Below are positions 51,801 to 61,651 of a stretch of DNA of 64,000 bases, piece after piece. Origin of the DNA: Pithys albifrons albifrons (lineage: Eukaryota; Chordata; Aves; Passeriformes; Thamnophilidae); contig NC_092464.1 of the NCBI RefSeq assembly GCF_047495875.1, positions 31,606,865-31,670,864 of the forward strand. The letters are read 5' to 3'. The notes under the pieces are model-generated. The model was not told the origin of the DNA. It ran no database searches and worked only from the letters and a program-made list of their open reading frames with translations. Position numbers and translations under genes: made by a program. Positions within the stretch are counted from its first letter, which is position 1, and every line of letters starts with the position of its first letter.

Positions 51801-54800
51801 TTCAAGACTGAGGACAAAATCAGTTGAAATCCTAGCAGGGAAGTTCAGAACCTTTGATAATTCTGAAAAAACACACACTCCCCATCCATGTCCCCTGTAA
51901 ACACACACACACTTCCCCTCTTTGCCACATACACAGAGAGTTTGCCTGTGGGATTTTTCCATTCATTAGCCACTGCTCAATGCACCAGCTTAGCTATGGG
52001 CAGAAGAAATGATTTGCACTCATCAGTCACCCCATTACAACTTTCTGCATTGCAATTGTAGGATACTTTGAGCCTGATCTATAGAGGCTATACTGAGCTA
52101 AAAAAAATAAACTTTAATTTCTGTAAACAATACTCGTGCTGTTTCTAAACCACAACTTAGCTTTCCCTTTCAACCTCTAACAATTAATTTCCTCAACAGT
52201 TTCTCAAGAGGAACTTTAATCTTTCAGAAGTCCCAAAAATATTTCCTACTAACTATTTACTATATTCTACCTTCTTTCTACCAGTTCCTTGTAAAACATT
52301 ACAGAGGAAACCTCTGGGAAATAACAAGTGAGCTAATGGTGACAGGGGCAAATGTGGGAATTTTCTCTGAAAACTTTCCAAAATGTCAGACCTGCCATAT
52401 TATTATGGAATATTTCACCTTCACTCTTGGTAACTCAAGATTCTGGGGACAGAGAAGGGGTGAAATCACCATGGAAAGAGGATGAGGAAGAAGATGCAAT
52501 ACTGCAGCTCCATTAGGGAAGTGAGAAACACAGGGAAGATGTAGATGGGAAAAGCAAGAGGCCTGCAAAGTATCTGAGGATCTATCCAAAGTGACTGAGG
52601 GGAGAGTGGAGATCACACCAAAAACAAAAAAAAAAAAAAAAGAGAGAGAGAGAAAAAATCCTAAATTTTGAGGAAGAAGGAAATGAAAACACCTGAGGTG
52701 TAATACAGTCACTTGACGGGCACCTATGCTCGCCCTCAGCAATAGGGTGGAGATTACATACCTTTTTTAAGTACAAGAGAGAAAGACCAGAGACAGGCAA
52801 CAAGAACAGAAGGAAATGGATGGATGTAAGGAAATAAAAACACATGGAGTGCTAGTGTTCTGTGGACAGTTTGAGCTTGCAATAACAAAAAAATTCTGAT
52901 AAAATTATGTGACTTGCTAAACTTCACAGTGGCCGTTGCTCCTCTGTAGAAATAAAAAGGTTATTTGTTTATGTCAGAAACTATCCTGTTTTCAGAGTTC
53001 AGCAGCTTCAGTGTCTGCGGATCTACACCTACATCTATCAAGAGGAGAGCTGCCCTTCACCCATCTTCCATGGAGCTGGAAAACAACATAGCATCAAAGT
53101 TATTATGACTGGTTTTGGGTGGGCTGCAGTCCTTTGTGAATACAAAACTAAGTAAAACTACATGCTGTTTATCCTCTGTCACTGAAGGAAAACAGGAAAA
53201 TGGCACACAGATTAGTAATACAGGGTCTTGTCTTTGGTCCTTCAGGCAAAAGTCTCACTGAAATAAGGGTAATGAAATAACTCATCTGGTCTACTACTCT
53301 TCTAACTATTCTTTCAGAATCAGGCTATAGTGCCTGTAAATATGTGATGCAATATCTGGAAAATATTAATGACAGCATATAGAAGAATCTCAAGTAAATT
53401 TTATATTTTAAAATTTACTCAGGGGACCTCATCTCTCTGAAGTCAGAAAGACTCTCAAAACAAATTACAGCTGTATTTTTCAAAAGGAAGAAAACACTTC
53501 TATCTAAAATACCAGTTCCATCAAATGAAAAGGCATAGTGGAAGTACCAAAAACTTAGTGTAACAGTGTTCTTTAAAATTTTTCATGTGACAACAATTAA
53601 AATGTTCTTCTTTTGGAATCCATCTGTTCAACTTAATATACTTCTGGGGGTTTTAAGTAATTACTTCCAGAAAAAGGTTTCTGGAGCACTTCAATAAACA
53701 ACCTAAGCTTTGACCACTTCTTATATACATATTTTTATGCTTTTAAGCATCCTTGTGGAATTATGTAGATAATACCTTATGCTTCCTTCTCTCTGGAAAA
53801 ATCATTCTACTCTTTCTTAAACAGAGGACAGGGACACATTGACCTAGTAAACGCTAAACAGAGTGCTAACTTCTCACCTGAGAAGCCACTGCTATCTCTT
53901 GCAAAAGTATGAAATATCTTAGGTTTATTGTCTTATAACACAGACTTCTTCAGGGGGCTTGTTGCATGCACAGAAGTACACAAGATCAAGATTTAGGATT
54001 TCTAGAGGATTACATACTCTATTTTTAATATAGAAATTTTAGAATTGAATGGTTTATATAAACACAGAAGATAAGTATACTATCAGGGTTTTGCAAGAAA
54101 AGAAAAGCAAAAGGGAGGAATTGCTGCCACAGAGATCAGAAAAGAAAATCATCTTACAGACAGATCCATACAAATAAATTATGAATAAAAACAACAGTTA
54201 GATACAGCAGCATATACAAGTCATGAGGCTGAGTGTATGGAAAATAGAAGGTGGTATGTGTCTGCATAAAATTGATCAAACTGTTAGCATCAAGAAGGTA
54301 AAAGCAAAAAGATGTTTCAGATGTTGCCATATAGTTTCACCCAGGCCTACTGAAGCCACTGAAGTTGCAAACCCAAGTAAAATTTGTAAGCTTCCAGAAA
54401 ATGTCTTTGTGAAATCAATGGAAGTCTTCGTGAAAAATTAATTAGATTATTGGTCATTTTGGATTTTTGTTTTACCTTAAAACAGACCATTTTCTCTTTG
54501 ATACAAGTGCATCAGGAAGTTCAGTAGCACAGACTGCTAAGTAAGGTAAGGCATTAATACAAAAAATAACGAGAAATACTATTTTGGGGAATAAAGATTC
54601 TCTTGTAAAAATTGACATTACCAGTGCTCACAGTGGTAACTGAGCCTAGAAATGAAAATCGATGTGCATAGTTTTAATATCTTATATGGGAAAGCATTAC
54701 AACTTTGGCAAAATTACAAAAAAAAACCCCACATTTTGTTAATGTATCAGGGAATTGAAATTTTATACTTAATTTTTCTGGATATAATAAACAGCATCAG

Positions 54801-55667
54801 TGGATTGTTCATAGTCTGCACTTCTGGGGAAGAGGCCTATGACTCCTTGGCAACTTGTTTCGTGGGAATAGCCATTGATTTTGAACTGTTCCATCATTTT
54901 AAATTGATGTGTTGTAAAAAATTTGCACAATACATTGACCTTTTTATATGAAACAGATGCAGTTTAGATTCAAATATTGTATAAAAAATGAAGTCAAGCA
55001 AATGCAATTGTATCTGACAGAGAAGCATATGATCCATTTAGCTAGTTATATAGCAAAGAAATACAATTTGCATGTCAGTGCATTCCAGCAAAGCCACCAA
55101 ATCCAAAACAATTACTCTACTCTAGCAGTGTTTTATATTATTATTATTTATATTATTAAAATAAGGAAGTTGGGGGAAAGTACAATTAATTTAAGTACAC
55201 CATAATGCTTTTTATGGGGATTTCAATTGTGTCCAAGATGCCATAATGTAAGAAATCACATGACCACCTAATGAACACATAGTGAATTTTTTATTTTAAA
55301 AAAGTTGTGATATTAGAAGTTGTAAAACACCATCAATCTTCCCTTTGCAACCTTGGTTTGGACTCTCCCCCATGAAATGGCACATTAAAGATGTTTGGAA
55401 ATATTCAACCAAAAAAGGAACATGGGTTTTGTAAGAAATGTTTTGGGGTTTTTGACCAGCTCTAGTTAGCATTCATTGCAAATGAAATATTTTCAAAACT
55501 GTTTCCTGAAAAGAGAGGCTGTTCACTAACACTGTGATATACAATTGTATTTTGTTTTCAATAAAGCAAATGTAAATACTGAAAAGAAGCCACAGCTATA
55601 ACACTGCAGAAAACTTGGTATACATCCCATATAAGAGCAGAGAATGACACACTTTCCACCATAAAAA
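48821..55667. other. Intergenic sequence, no gene recognised
   Basis: AT-rich sequence. A/GA-rich low complexity lies at 52626-52658 (A17 then GAGAGAGAGAG) and a short CA run at 51900-51912. The 129-codon minus frame at 51310-51699 and the 118-codon minus frame at 52386-52742 are not recognised. The second spans the low-complexity tract and is likely spurious. Confidence 0.5.
52626..52658 (+). repeat. Poly-A / GA simple repeat
   Basis: A long A run followed by GAGAGAGAGAG and AAAAAA. Simple low-complexity sequence. Confidence 0.9.
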
Positions 55668-55815
55668 TTCATAGAATAACCTAGGTGGAAAAAAGCGTTT
55701 TGAGGCCCAATGAGCCCTCTGCTCAAAACAGATCCAATTAGTTCAGGTTGCTTGAGGACCTGTTCAGCTGAGTTTCAAATATCTCCAAGGACAGAGATTC
55801 CACAACGACATTACT
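55668..55815 (-). mobile_element. Old CR1 3'-end fragment
   Basis: ATTCATAGAATAACCTAGGT at the left edge is followed by a degraded 3' region. ACCTGTTCAGCTGAGTTTCA and CTCCAAGGACAGAGATTCCA then correspond to the reverse complement of the CR1 region encoding the end of ORF2 and its 3' flank. It is strongly diverged and has no usable reading frame, so it is older than the other copies. Confidence 0.75.
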
Positions 55816-55842
55816 TCAAGGATTCATGGACCTGTGCAGAAG

Positions 55843-55990
55843 ACAATGGATTGAGACTTAAATCAATTTCCAGTTGTCTTAAACTCCTTGTTACATGTCT
55901 CCTATGTGACCTTGGACGATTCAGTTTCTCTATTTGCAAAACTAGAATTATTCTCCAAAACTCCTGCATAATTGTATTATTGCATTATAA
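55843..55990 (+). mobile_element. MIR-like (CORE-SINE) relic
   Basis: CTCCTATGTGACCTTGGAC followed by TTCAGTTTCTCTATTTGCAA and AACTAGAATTATTCTCC follows the core of the MIR SINE. That core has GTGTGACCTTGG, then CAGTTTCCTCATCTGTAAAA, then GGGGATAATA. About 18 bases are missing between the first two blocks. MIRs are tRNA-derived SINEs active before the mammal-bird split, and highly degraded copies persist in birds. Boundaries are approximate, and a related CORE-SINE is the main alternative. Confidence 0.6.
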
Positions 55991-57449
55991 ACACTGTCTA
56001 AACAACAATAGATTCAAAGATGCTATCACTGCAAGGTCTTTAGATCCCACCACGGGAGGAATGAAACTAAAGAAACAGGAAAAAGCTGCATTTTACTTAA
56101 ACCAGCAGAGCACTTTAGATCATTACAGTGGCCTGCACACACAGATGATGCCTAAACTATTGGCATCTTCAGCTCTTGTCTTATTACTGCTGATACTGGT
56201 GACTTTAACTATTCAGGGTCCATAGCTCTCACCCAATACTGACATCCTTTTCATTACATTCTCAGTGTCCAGAGTGTTTCCATTTTGGTTATCTTATTCT
56301 CTGATTTTATATAAAAATTTTCCAAATTTTTTTCTTCCCCATTAAACTGTAGGTGGTATTATCTTCCTGCCCAGGATGCTAAATCCTTGGATGTCGCTCT
56401 CATCAGGAGCAGTACATGTAATGACTCCGATTCCTGTTTGTATGACGAACAGTCTTTGCTTAAAAACTTGAAAGATAATTAATGCTGTTGAGGTCAGAGC
56501 TATTTTCTTTATGATGCATATGATAATTTACATTCTGATCTGATTAAAAAGATTCATAGAGAATATATCTGTATGAAATATCAGCTGTATTCTTGCTCCC
56601 ATCAGCACTGCTTAGGCAATACAGGTGAAAATCCCAACGTAGAGAGATCTCAGTTTCAGTGACTTTTGCTTCTGTTGGCATTTTGTTTAAAGATAACTTA
56701 CTTGAGTTTGTTTATGCTTCATCCTGAATCCCTTTTTTCCAGATAAGCTTGAATCACCATAAATTTGCAACATTGTGACCCAGGAGTTAAACATTACAGT
56801 GTCCAATAGGAGAAAATTAGGTTTAGCTCACCTGTCACAAGTGTATCTTATTTCAAATAGCACCCAACTGAGCTCTCATGGGACATGTAGCTCACCACTT
56901 ATAGTGTTTGAGACCTCTGAAATCAACAGCTTTTATATCAAGAATGCCACAATAATGTAGATGCTACATTTTTATATGACTGTCACTGCATATGACTTTC
57001 CCACATCATATATCCTCATTTGGGCTGTGGCCACTCGAGGAATGACAGTCAGATGTCTGGGGATTTTTCTGAGGTGAAGCAAAGGAGATAATACAGCATT
57101 TAAAAACTCTTAAGAGTGGGAGTATAGGACTGTTCCATTGCCAGCTCTTCGTCAGCACCCTTGAACAAAACAGTGTGGGGTCACTTTCCGACCTTGACAC
57201 GCAGATGATAAAACGACTATCCATAGCTCCGTGAGGCTTAGCACAGGGTCTGAAAAGGCTTCCACAGTCTTTCTCTCATAAAGACAGTGAAACAACAATG
57301 GTTCTATTTGCAGGATTTATTAACGTTGTACCCTGCACAGGCAGACTTGGGTGCGGCGTCGAGATGCTGTTTTGGGATACTGCGTGCACGGACGTTTGTA
57401 TGAGAAATGAAAGGATGACACCAGGCTGGCTCTGTGCTCAGCCCAGAGC
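55991..57449. other. Flank between repeats and CpG island, no gene recognised
   Basis: Composition is AT-rich until about 57,320, then CpG content rises. The 171-codon frame at 55710-56225 crosses the old CR1 and the MIR-like relic and is therefore rejected as a gene. Confidence 0.55.
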
Positions 57450-57494
57450 CCCGCAGCGGCACATCTGCGTGGTAACAGCCACCGGTGAGGTGCC

Positions 57495-57511
57495 CAGGTG
57501 CGTTTCACCTG
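57495..57511. promoter_or_regulatory. Paired inverted E-boxes
   Basis: CAGGTG (57495-57500) and CACCTG (57506-57511) lie 5 bp apart in inverted orientation at the island's upstream edge. Paired CAGGTG-type E-boxes are the pattern bound by ZEB/SNAI repressors. Function here is inferred from the motif alone. Confidence 0.35.
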
Positions 57512-57611
57512 CAGGGAAAGCGCCGCCACCCACCGCGTCCGCGGGGAGCGGAGCCGGGTCGGACAGCGCACCTTGGCCCGGCGGGGTTTTCCTGGCCCGC
57601 ACGGCGCGGTA

Positions 57612-57660
57612 CTTTCCGGGCACAGTTAACCTTTGCGCTACTCCCACTGTGCCCGGAGAG
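57612..57660. repeat. Long inverted repeat in the CpG island
   Basis: CTTTCCGGGCACAGT (57612-57626) and ACTGTGCCCGGAGAG (57646-57660) are reverse complements over 15 bases with one mismatch. The inner 12 bases pair perfectly, and the spacer is 19 nt. It could be a cruciform or RNA stem-loop, or two inverted copies of one factor-binding site. Confidence 0.85.
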
Positions 57661-58100
57661 GTGGAAACTCCGGGCAGAAATCACTCGAGGAGGGCGGTAA
57701 AGGAGTGGAGGTGTACTGCTGCCAGCGGGGCGCTTCAGGGGGGCCCGCGGCGTCTGTAGGGCCGGGGGGCCGCGCTGCGGGGTAAAGAGACGGCTGGAGC
57801 GAGGGTCGCACGAGCGAGTAGCGGCAGCGTCACTCGAATAGAGGGCTGGCCCCGCCGGCGGGGCGGAGGGGCTGCCACGGGGCGGCGGGCGAGGTGCGGC
57901 GCTGCGTCCGCGGCCTTCGCCCGCCTCCCCACCCGGGGAGAGCGGCGGTGCCAAGCCCTCCCGGCCCGGGGGCAGCGGCGGTACCGAGCTCACGGCGCCG
58001 AGCTTAGAGTTCCACGACCGGAGCCGTCGCCGAACAAAGAGGCGCGGGCCGTGATGTCTCCGCCGGGCCCGCCCCCGCGGGCGGAACCTGCCCCGCTGCC

Positions 58101-58113
58101 GTCTCCTGGCAAC
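58101..58113 (+). promoter_or_regulatory. RFX X-box-like site
   Basis: GTCTCCTGGCAAC fits the bipartite RFX X-box (GTNRCC, 0-3 nt, RGYAAC) with a perfect right half-site GGCAAC and one mismatch in the left. RFX factors control many ciliary genes as well as others. The site lies about 600 bp upstream of the candidate start codon. Confidence 0.4.
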
Positions 58114-58282
58114 CGCGGGGACCCGCGGGCCCGGCGCGCTCCCGCCGCGGAGCCGCCTGCCCAGCGCCGCCGGCCGCGCTCCCGCGCCCCCCAGGCCGCG
58201 CCAAACCCCGGCCCCGTGGCGCGGAGAAGCGGCACCGTCACCGGCTCGGGACTGCAGCCGGCAGCGCCCACCTGGCCCCGGC

Positions 58283-58302
58283 GGGGGCGGGCGGGGGCGG
58301 GG
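58283..58302 (+). promoter_or_regulatory. Tandem GC boxes
   Basis: Two overlapping GGGGGCGGG-type Sp1/KLF sites in direct orientation within the island. This is the strongest GC-box cluster upstream of the candidate first exon. Confidence 0.6.
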
Positions 58303-58532
58303 ACAGCCGTCGGCCGCCTGTGTGCCCGAGGGAGGTGCGGAAACGCCGCCGCTCCCCGCGCGGTGCCAAGAGCCTCCCCGCACCCCTCGGGCAGGGCGGG
58401 CGGGGGGCGTCTCGGGCGCGCCGGGCTGGAGGCAGATGGAGGGATCCGCGCTCCGCTTGCGGCCGGCGCCCCACGGCCGGCGCTGCCGGGGGCGGTCCGG
58501 CCCAGGCGGGACGCGGGGACGCTGCCCTCGAG

Positions 58533-58640
58533 ATGCTGCTGCCCGCGCCCCCCCCGCCCAGCGCCCTACCTGTGCCGGGCCCGCCGCCGCCCCTCCCCTG
58601 GCCCCGCCGCCGCCGCCGCCCCCGCGGGGGCCGGGACTGA
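58533..58640 (+). other. Possible upstream ORF in the 5' leader
   Basis: ATG at 58533 (context CGAGATGC) opens 35 codons, beginning MLLPAPPPPSALPVP, and stops with TGA 67 nt before the candidate main start at 58708. It lies in a different frame from the main candidate. If the transcription start site is upstream of 58533 it would be a uORF that could dampen translation. If transcription starts downstream it has no meaning. Confidence 0.3.
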
Positions 58641-58707
58641 GCGCGCCGCGGCGCCGAGACACGGCCCCGAGGAGAGGCAGCGGGAGCGGTGCCGGCCGCG
58701 GCGCACG

Positions 58708-58834
58708 ATGTGGGTGCCGCTGCTGGCGTGCCTCACTGCGGGGATCGTCTCCGTGCCCAGGTGCCAGCGCGGCCCCGGAGCCCTCCTGGGGGCGGCCCGG
58801 CTGCTGGCGGCCGTGCCGGGACTCTGCCAGCGCC
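58708..58834 (+). CDS. Candidate first coding exon of an unidentified gene (partial)
   Basis: The ATG has A at -3 (context GCACGATGT) and opens 42 complete codons plus one base. The reading is MWVPLLACLTAGIVSV..., then an arginine/glycine-containing segment, then ARLLAAVPGLCQR. It ends at a consensus donor, C|GTAAGT, at 58835. The first 16 residues are hydrophobic and could be a signal peptide. Equally, the alternation of small hydrophobic residues and arginines without acidic residues would suit a mitochondrial targeting sequence. The exon lies in the 3' half of a CpG island, where first exons usually sit. The frame is open upstream to at least 58051, so an N-terminal extension is possible. 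That upstream part is proline/arginine-rich and typical of GC-rich leader sequence. No downstream exon could be identified in the remaining 5 kb. I do not recognise the protein. Confidence 0.5.
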
Positions 58835-61624
58835 GTAAGTGTCGGAGCGCCCGGGGCTGCTCGCCGAGCCTCGGCTGGCTGGGGTTGTGGCTGGGTTTGG
58901 TTCTGGCGCGGGGGCCGTGCGGGGGCGGGGGCCGCGGCCGGGCTCGGCGGCTGTCCCGGGGCACAGCCCTGGCAGCCGGGGCCGCTCGGCGCCGCGGGCA
59001 CTCGCCGGCGGCCGGGCCCGGCTGGCTGGCTGCGCGTACCTGCAGGGAGAGCCGGGCTGGAGCGGCCGGCGCCTGCCCGAACTTCATACCGCCGGTGCCA
59101 ACCCGTGATTTAACAGTCTGTCCATCCCGGCAGCGTCCAGATTTTAAGGAGCCGTGGCAGCTCCCGGGGAGCCCGCGGGAGTATCGCGCTTCAGGGTGCT
59201 GCCGGTCTTGAATGCACCGTCTGCAGCAGTCCGTGAAGCGGCACGCAAAACCGCCTGCGGAGTCCCAAGCTACGGATAGACAAGTTCTTAGGAATAGCAA
59301 CACTGTTTTACGTCGCTTATATGGCATGTGGTTCTAGTGGCGGGGTTAAATAGGGATAGAGCTACGGAAAGATTGTCTTCTGTTTAGCTTGGGGTAACGT
59401 GTATGCTTACAGTTGCCTGGGAGCCACGGTACTGGTGGTGAAAAAAGTAAACGTGGGTAACCCCTCACATTGAGGAATTGCGTCCCAAACCCCCGGGCAT
59501 CAGTTTTGATGCGTGCCGGATGAGAGGAGTTTGTGCAAATGTACAGCCGTTAATCAGACAGAGCGATCAGGTTGGTCAAGTATTTCATAAAGGATCTTGC
59601 TTAACTAGCAGTTGTCAGAAAAGCAGATCAAGTTGTCGGTTACTTTTCCATATATTTTTCTGCTTGTGGAATAATTGCATTTCCAAGTTTAAGCCTGGAG
59701 TTGATTTAAAATGTTAACATGTAACCTCTAAAAATAAGATTTACAATGGGAATGATGTATTAGTCTGAAGTTCTTTATTGCATATGTGACAAATTCATGC
59801 CTAATTCAGTAGGATTTGCCCAGTGCTATTGAAAACAATGAAATATTTTTTTAACTTTCACAGGATAATATGCTTTGCTTTTTTGGCTTCATATTTTGAA
59901 TTCAAAACCAAACTAAATGTCAATAGGAAAAATAAAATATATTATTAAATTTCTTATGAAACATGACATCGTGTATGTAGTATCCCAGATTCTTCTTTTA
60001 TGCCATTGAGTTGAAAGGCTAATTGAAACTTTATGGAGAGGATGGTTCTGTGCCTGACTACAGTGTTGTGCTTCCTCATGAGTGTAGTTCCTGGGAACAC
60101 ACTAGGGCAAATAATGTATCAGAACAGAATGCCACAGGGGGAGGTTGTGCATGGGGCTTTTGTGCCAAAGGATACTTGCTGTCTTTGTTGTGCTTGGTAG
60201 TGAAAATATACATGGGTGATACGTCATGGGTTATGTGTTTATTGTGACAGCAGCTCTCAGATTGGGCAGACTGCAACTCACATCTTGGGTTTTTCCTTTT
60301 CATTTGAAATCTCTACTAATTCATGAAAGCTGAAAGTCACACAATTCTTTCCTTCATACATAATCACTTTACAGGCTACAGCCACAGTTGAAGCAAGAAG
60401 AGTGTTTTGTTTTCTTTTTGTGTGAATGAATACATGACATTTTGTGTTATTGTTGTTGTTGTTTGATTTTTACATTTGGTTGTGGTAGCCAGTGCAGCAC
60501 GACTTGGATTATCTGAACATCTGCAGACTGCTCCAGGAGAGACTGGGCAGCAGCACCATGTGACAGATACTTGACAGCATGGCTGTGTTGAAGCAGCCAC
60601 TCCTCTTTGCTTTGGCATTGACAGTGCTGGGCATGGAGAAGAGCATTGTGTTCCCATGCCATCAGAAAGTTTGGTTTATTTATGTGCAGAGTTGGCAGAA
60701 CCTGCATATCTGTTGCATTTAATCTTCAGTTCCAAGAGACTGGAATTAATATGAAATGTACATGAAACTCATCGTTTACTCATTCTTGTTGGAGCATTTG
60801 TAGCTCTTCTAATTGAAAATGGACAGTTTAATGCTACCTGAGGTATTTGTTCTGCAAACTGCAGTTTGAGATGTGAGTTATGCATGGGGATAAGTAAAGG
60901 CAGAATTTGCCCAGGGTTTGGAGTTACAAGCAGCACAAAAGAAAATCTCGCAATGCTGTAAATTTGCAAGTCCCAAATTAAAGCTTCTGTAAGCTCAGAT
61001 AAAAAGGGTAGTGTTGCTGCCTTCTACAAAGGGTCCCTTGTTCAGGAAGTCTCATCAAAAGGAAATTTGCAGTTCAGTAAGCCAACTATAACAAATACCT
61101 GACATAAGGATGGAAGAAGTTCCATAAGAGTTTCTATTTGTACATTAAAATCTAAAGGTGGAAATCAGTGAACTGAATAAAGCTGGATTCCACAGTGAGA
61201 GCACATGTACGGATTGTACTAGCCAGTTGTGTAAGTGCTCACTTCAGTGAAGACAGTGTCCTTGCCTTGTTCAAAAACTAATCTGTTGAAACTCTTTGTT
61301 TTTACCTGCTGTATAAACACATGGAAAATGTGGAGCTTAAATACTGAAGAATAACTGATTGGTCAAGGTTAACAGATGACATTGGTTCAAATCTCATCAG
61401 TATCTCAAAACCAGTTATAATTAATATTAAAATTGAAAACTAAAATAGTTGGTGCTTTTTGAAACATCTAGGTAGTCATTCCTGTAATTAAGCTCAAGTA
61501 AACAGTTTACTTGTGATGTGCAAACAGGTATGGGATGACATGAAAATCTTTATCGCTGATTTCAAAGGGAAATTGTTGTTCACGCAACAGTTCTGTTACA
61601 TAGTCATAGTTGGCAATTCTCTTT

Positions 61625-61651
61625 AAATACCAACTTTAAAAGTTGGTATTT
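61625..61651. repeat. Near-perfect 27-bp palindrome
   Basis: AAATACCAACTTT (61625-61637) and AAAGTTGGTATTT (61639-61651) are exact reverse complements around a single A. No flanking terminal repeats or target duplication were recognised that would make it a transposon. Confidence 0.9.

Larger units (their letters stand above)
57450..59260 (+). promoter_or_regulatory. CpG island with TATA-less promoter
   Basis: The sequence switches from AT-rich to densely CpG-rich over roughly 1.8 kb and back again. GC boxes of Sp1/KLF type are visible at 57860-57866, 57879-57885, 58068-58075 (reverse orientation), 58283-58302 (two overlapping copies) and 58921-58930. No convincing TATA or CCAAT box was seen. 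A splice donor and candidate start codon in the 3' half imply plus-strand transcription. Such islands are often bidirectional, so a minus-strand transcript cannot be excluded. Large open frames on both strands here (up to 498 codons) arise because GC-rich DNA lacks stop codons, and they are not genes. Confidence 0.9.

Noticed and set aside
55710..56225. A 171-codon plus-strand open frame with a hydrophobic C-terminus
   Set aside because: Its first part runs antisense through an old CR1 fragment and its middle through a MIR-like SINE. No coherent protein results.
57505..59001. A 498-codon minus-strand open frame across the CpG island, and plus-strand frames up to 386 codons
   Set aside because: GC-rich DNA lacks stop codons. 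The translations are proline/arginine/glycine/alanine low complexity with no domain, and they overlap in several frames at once.
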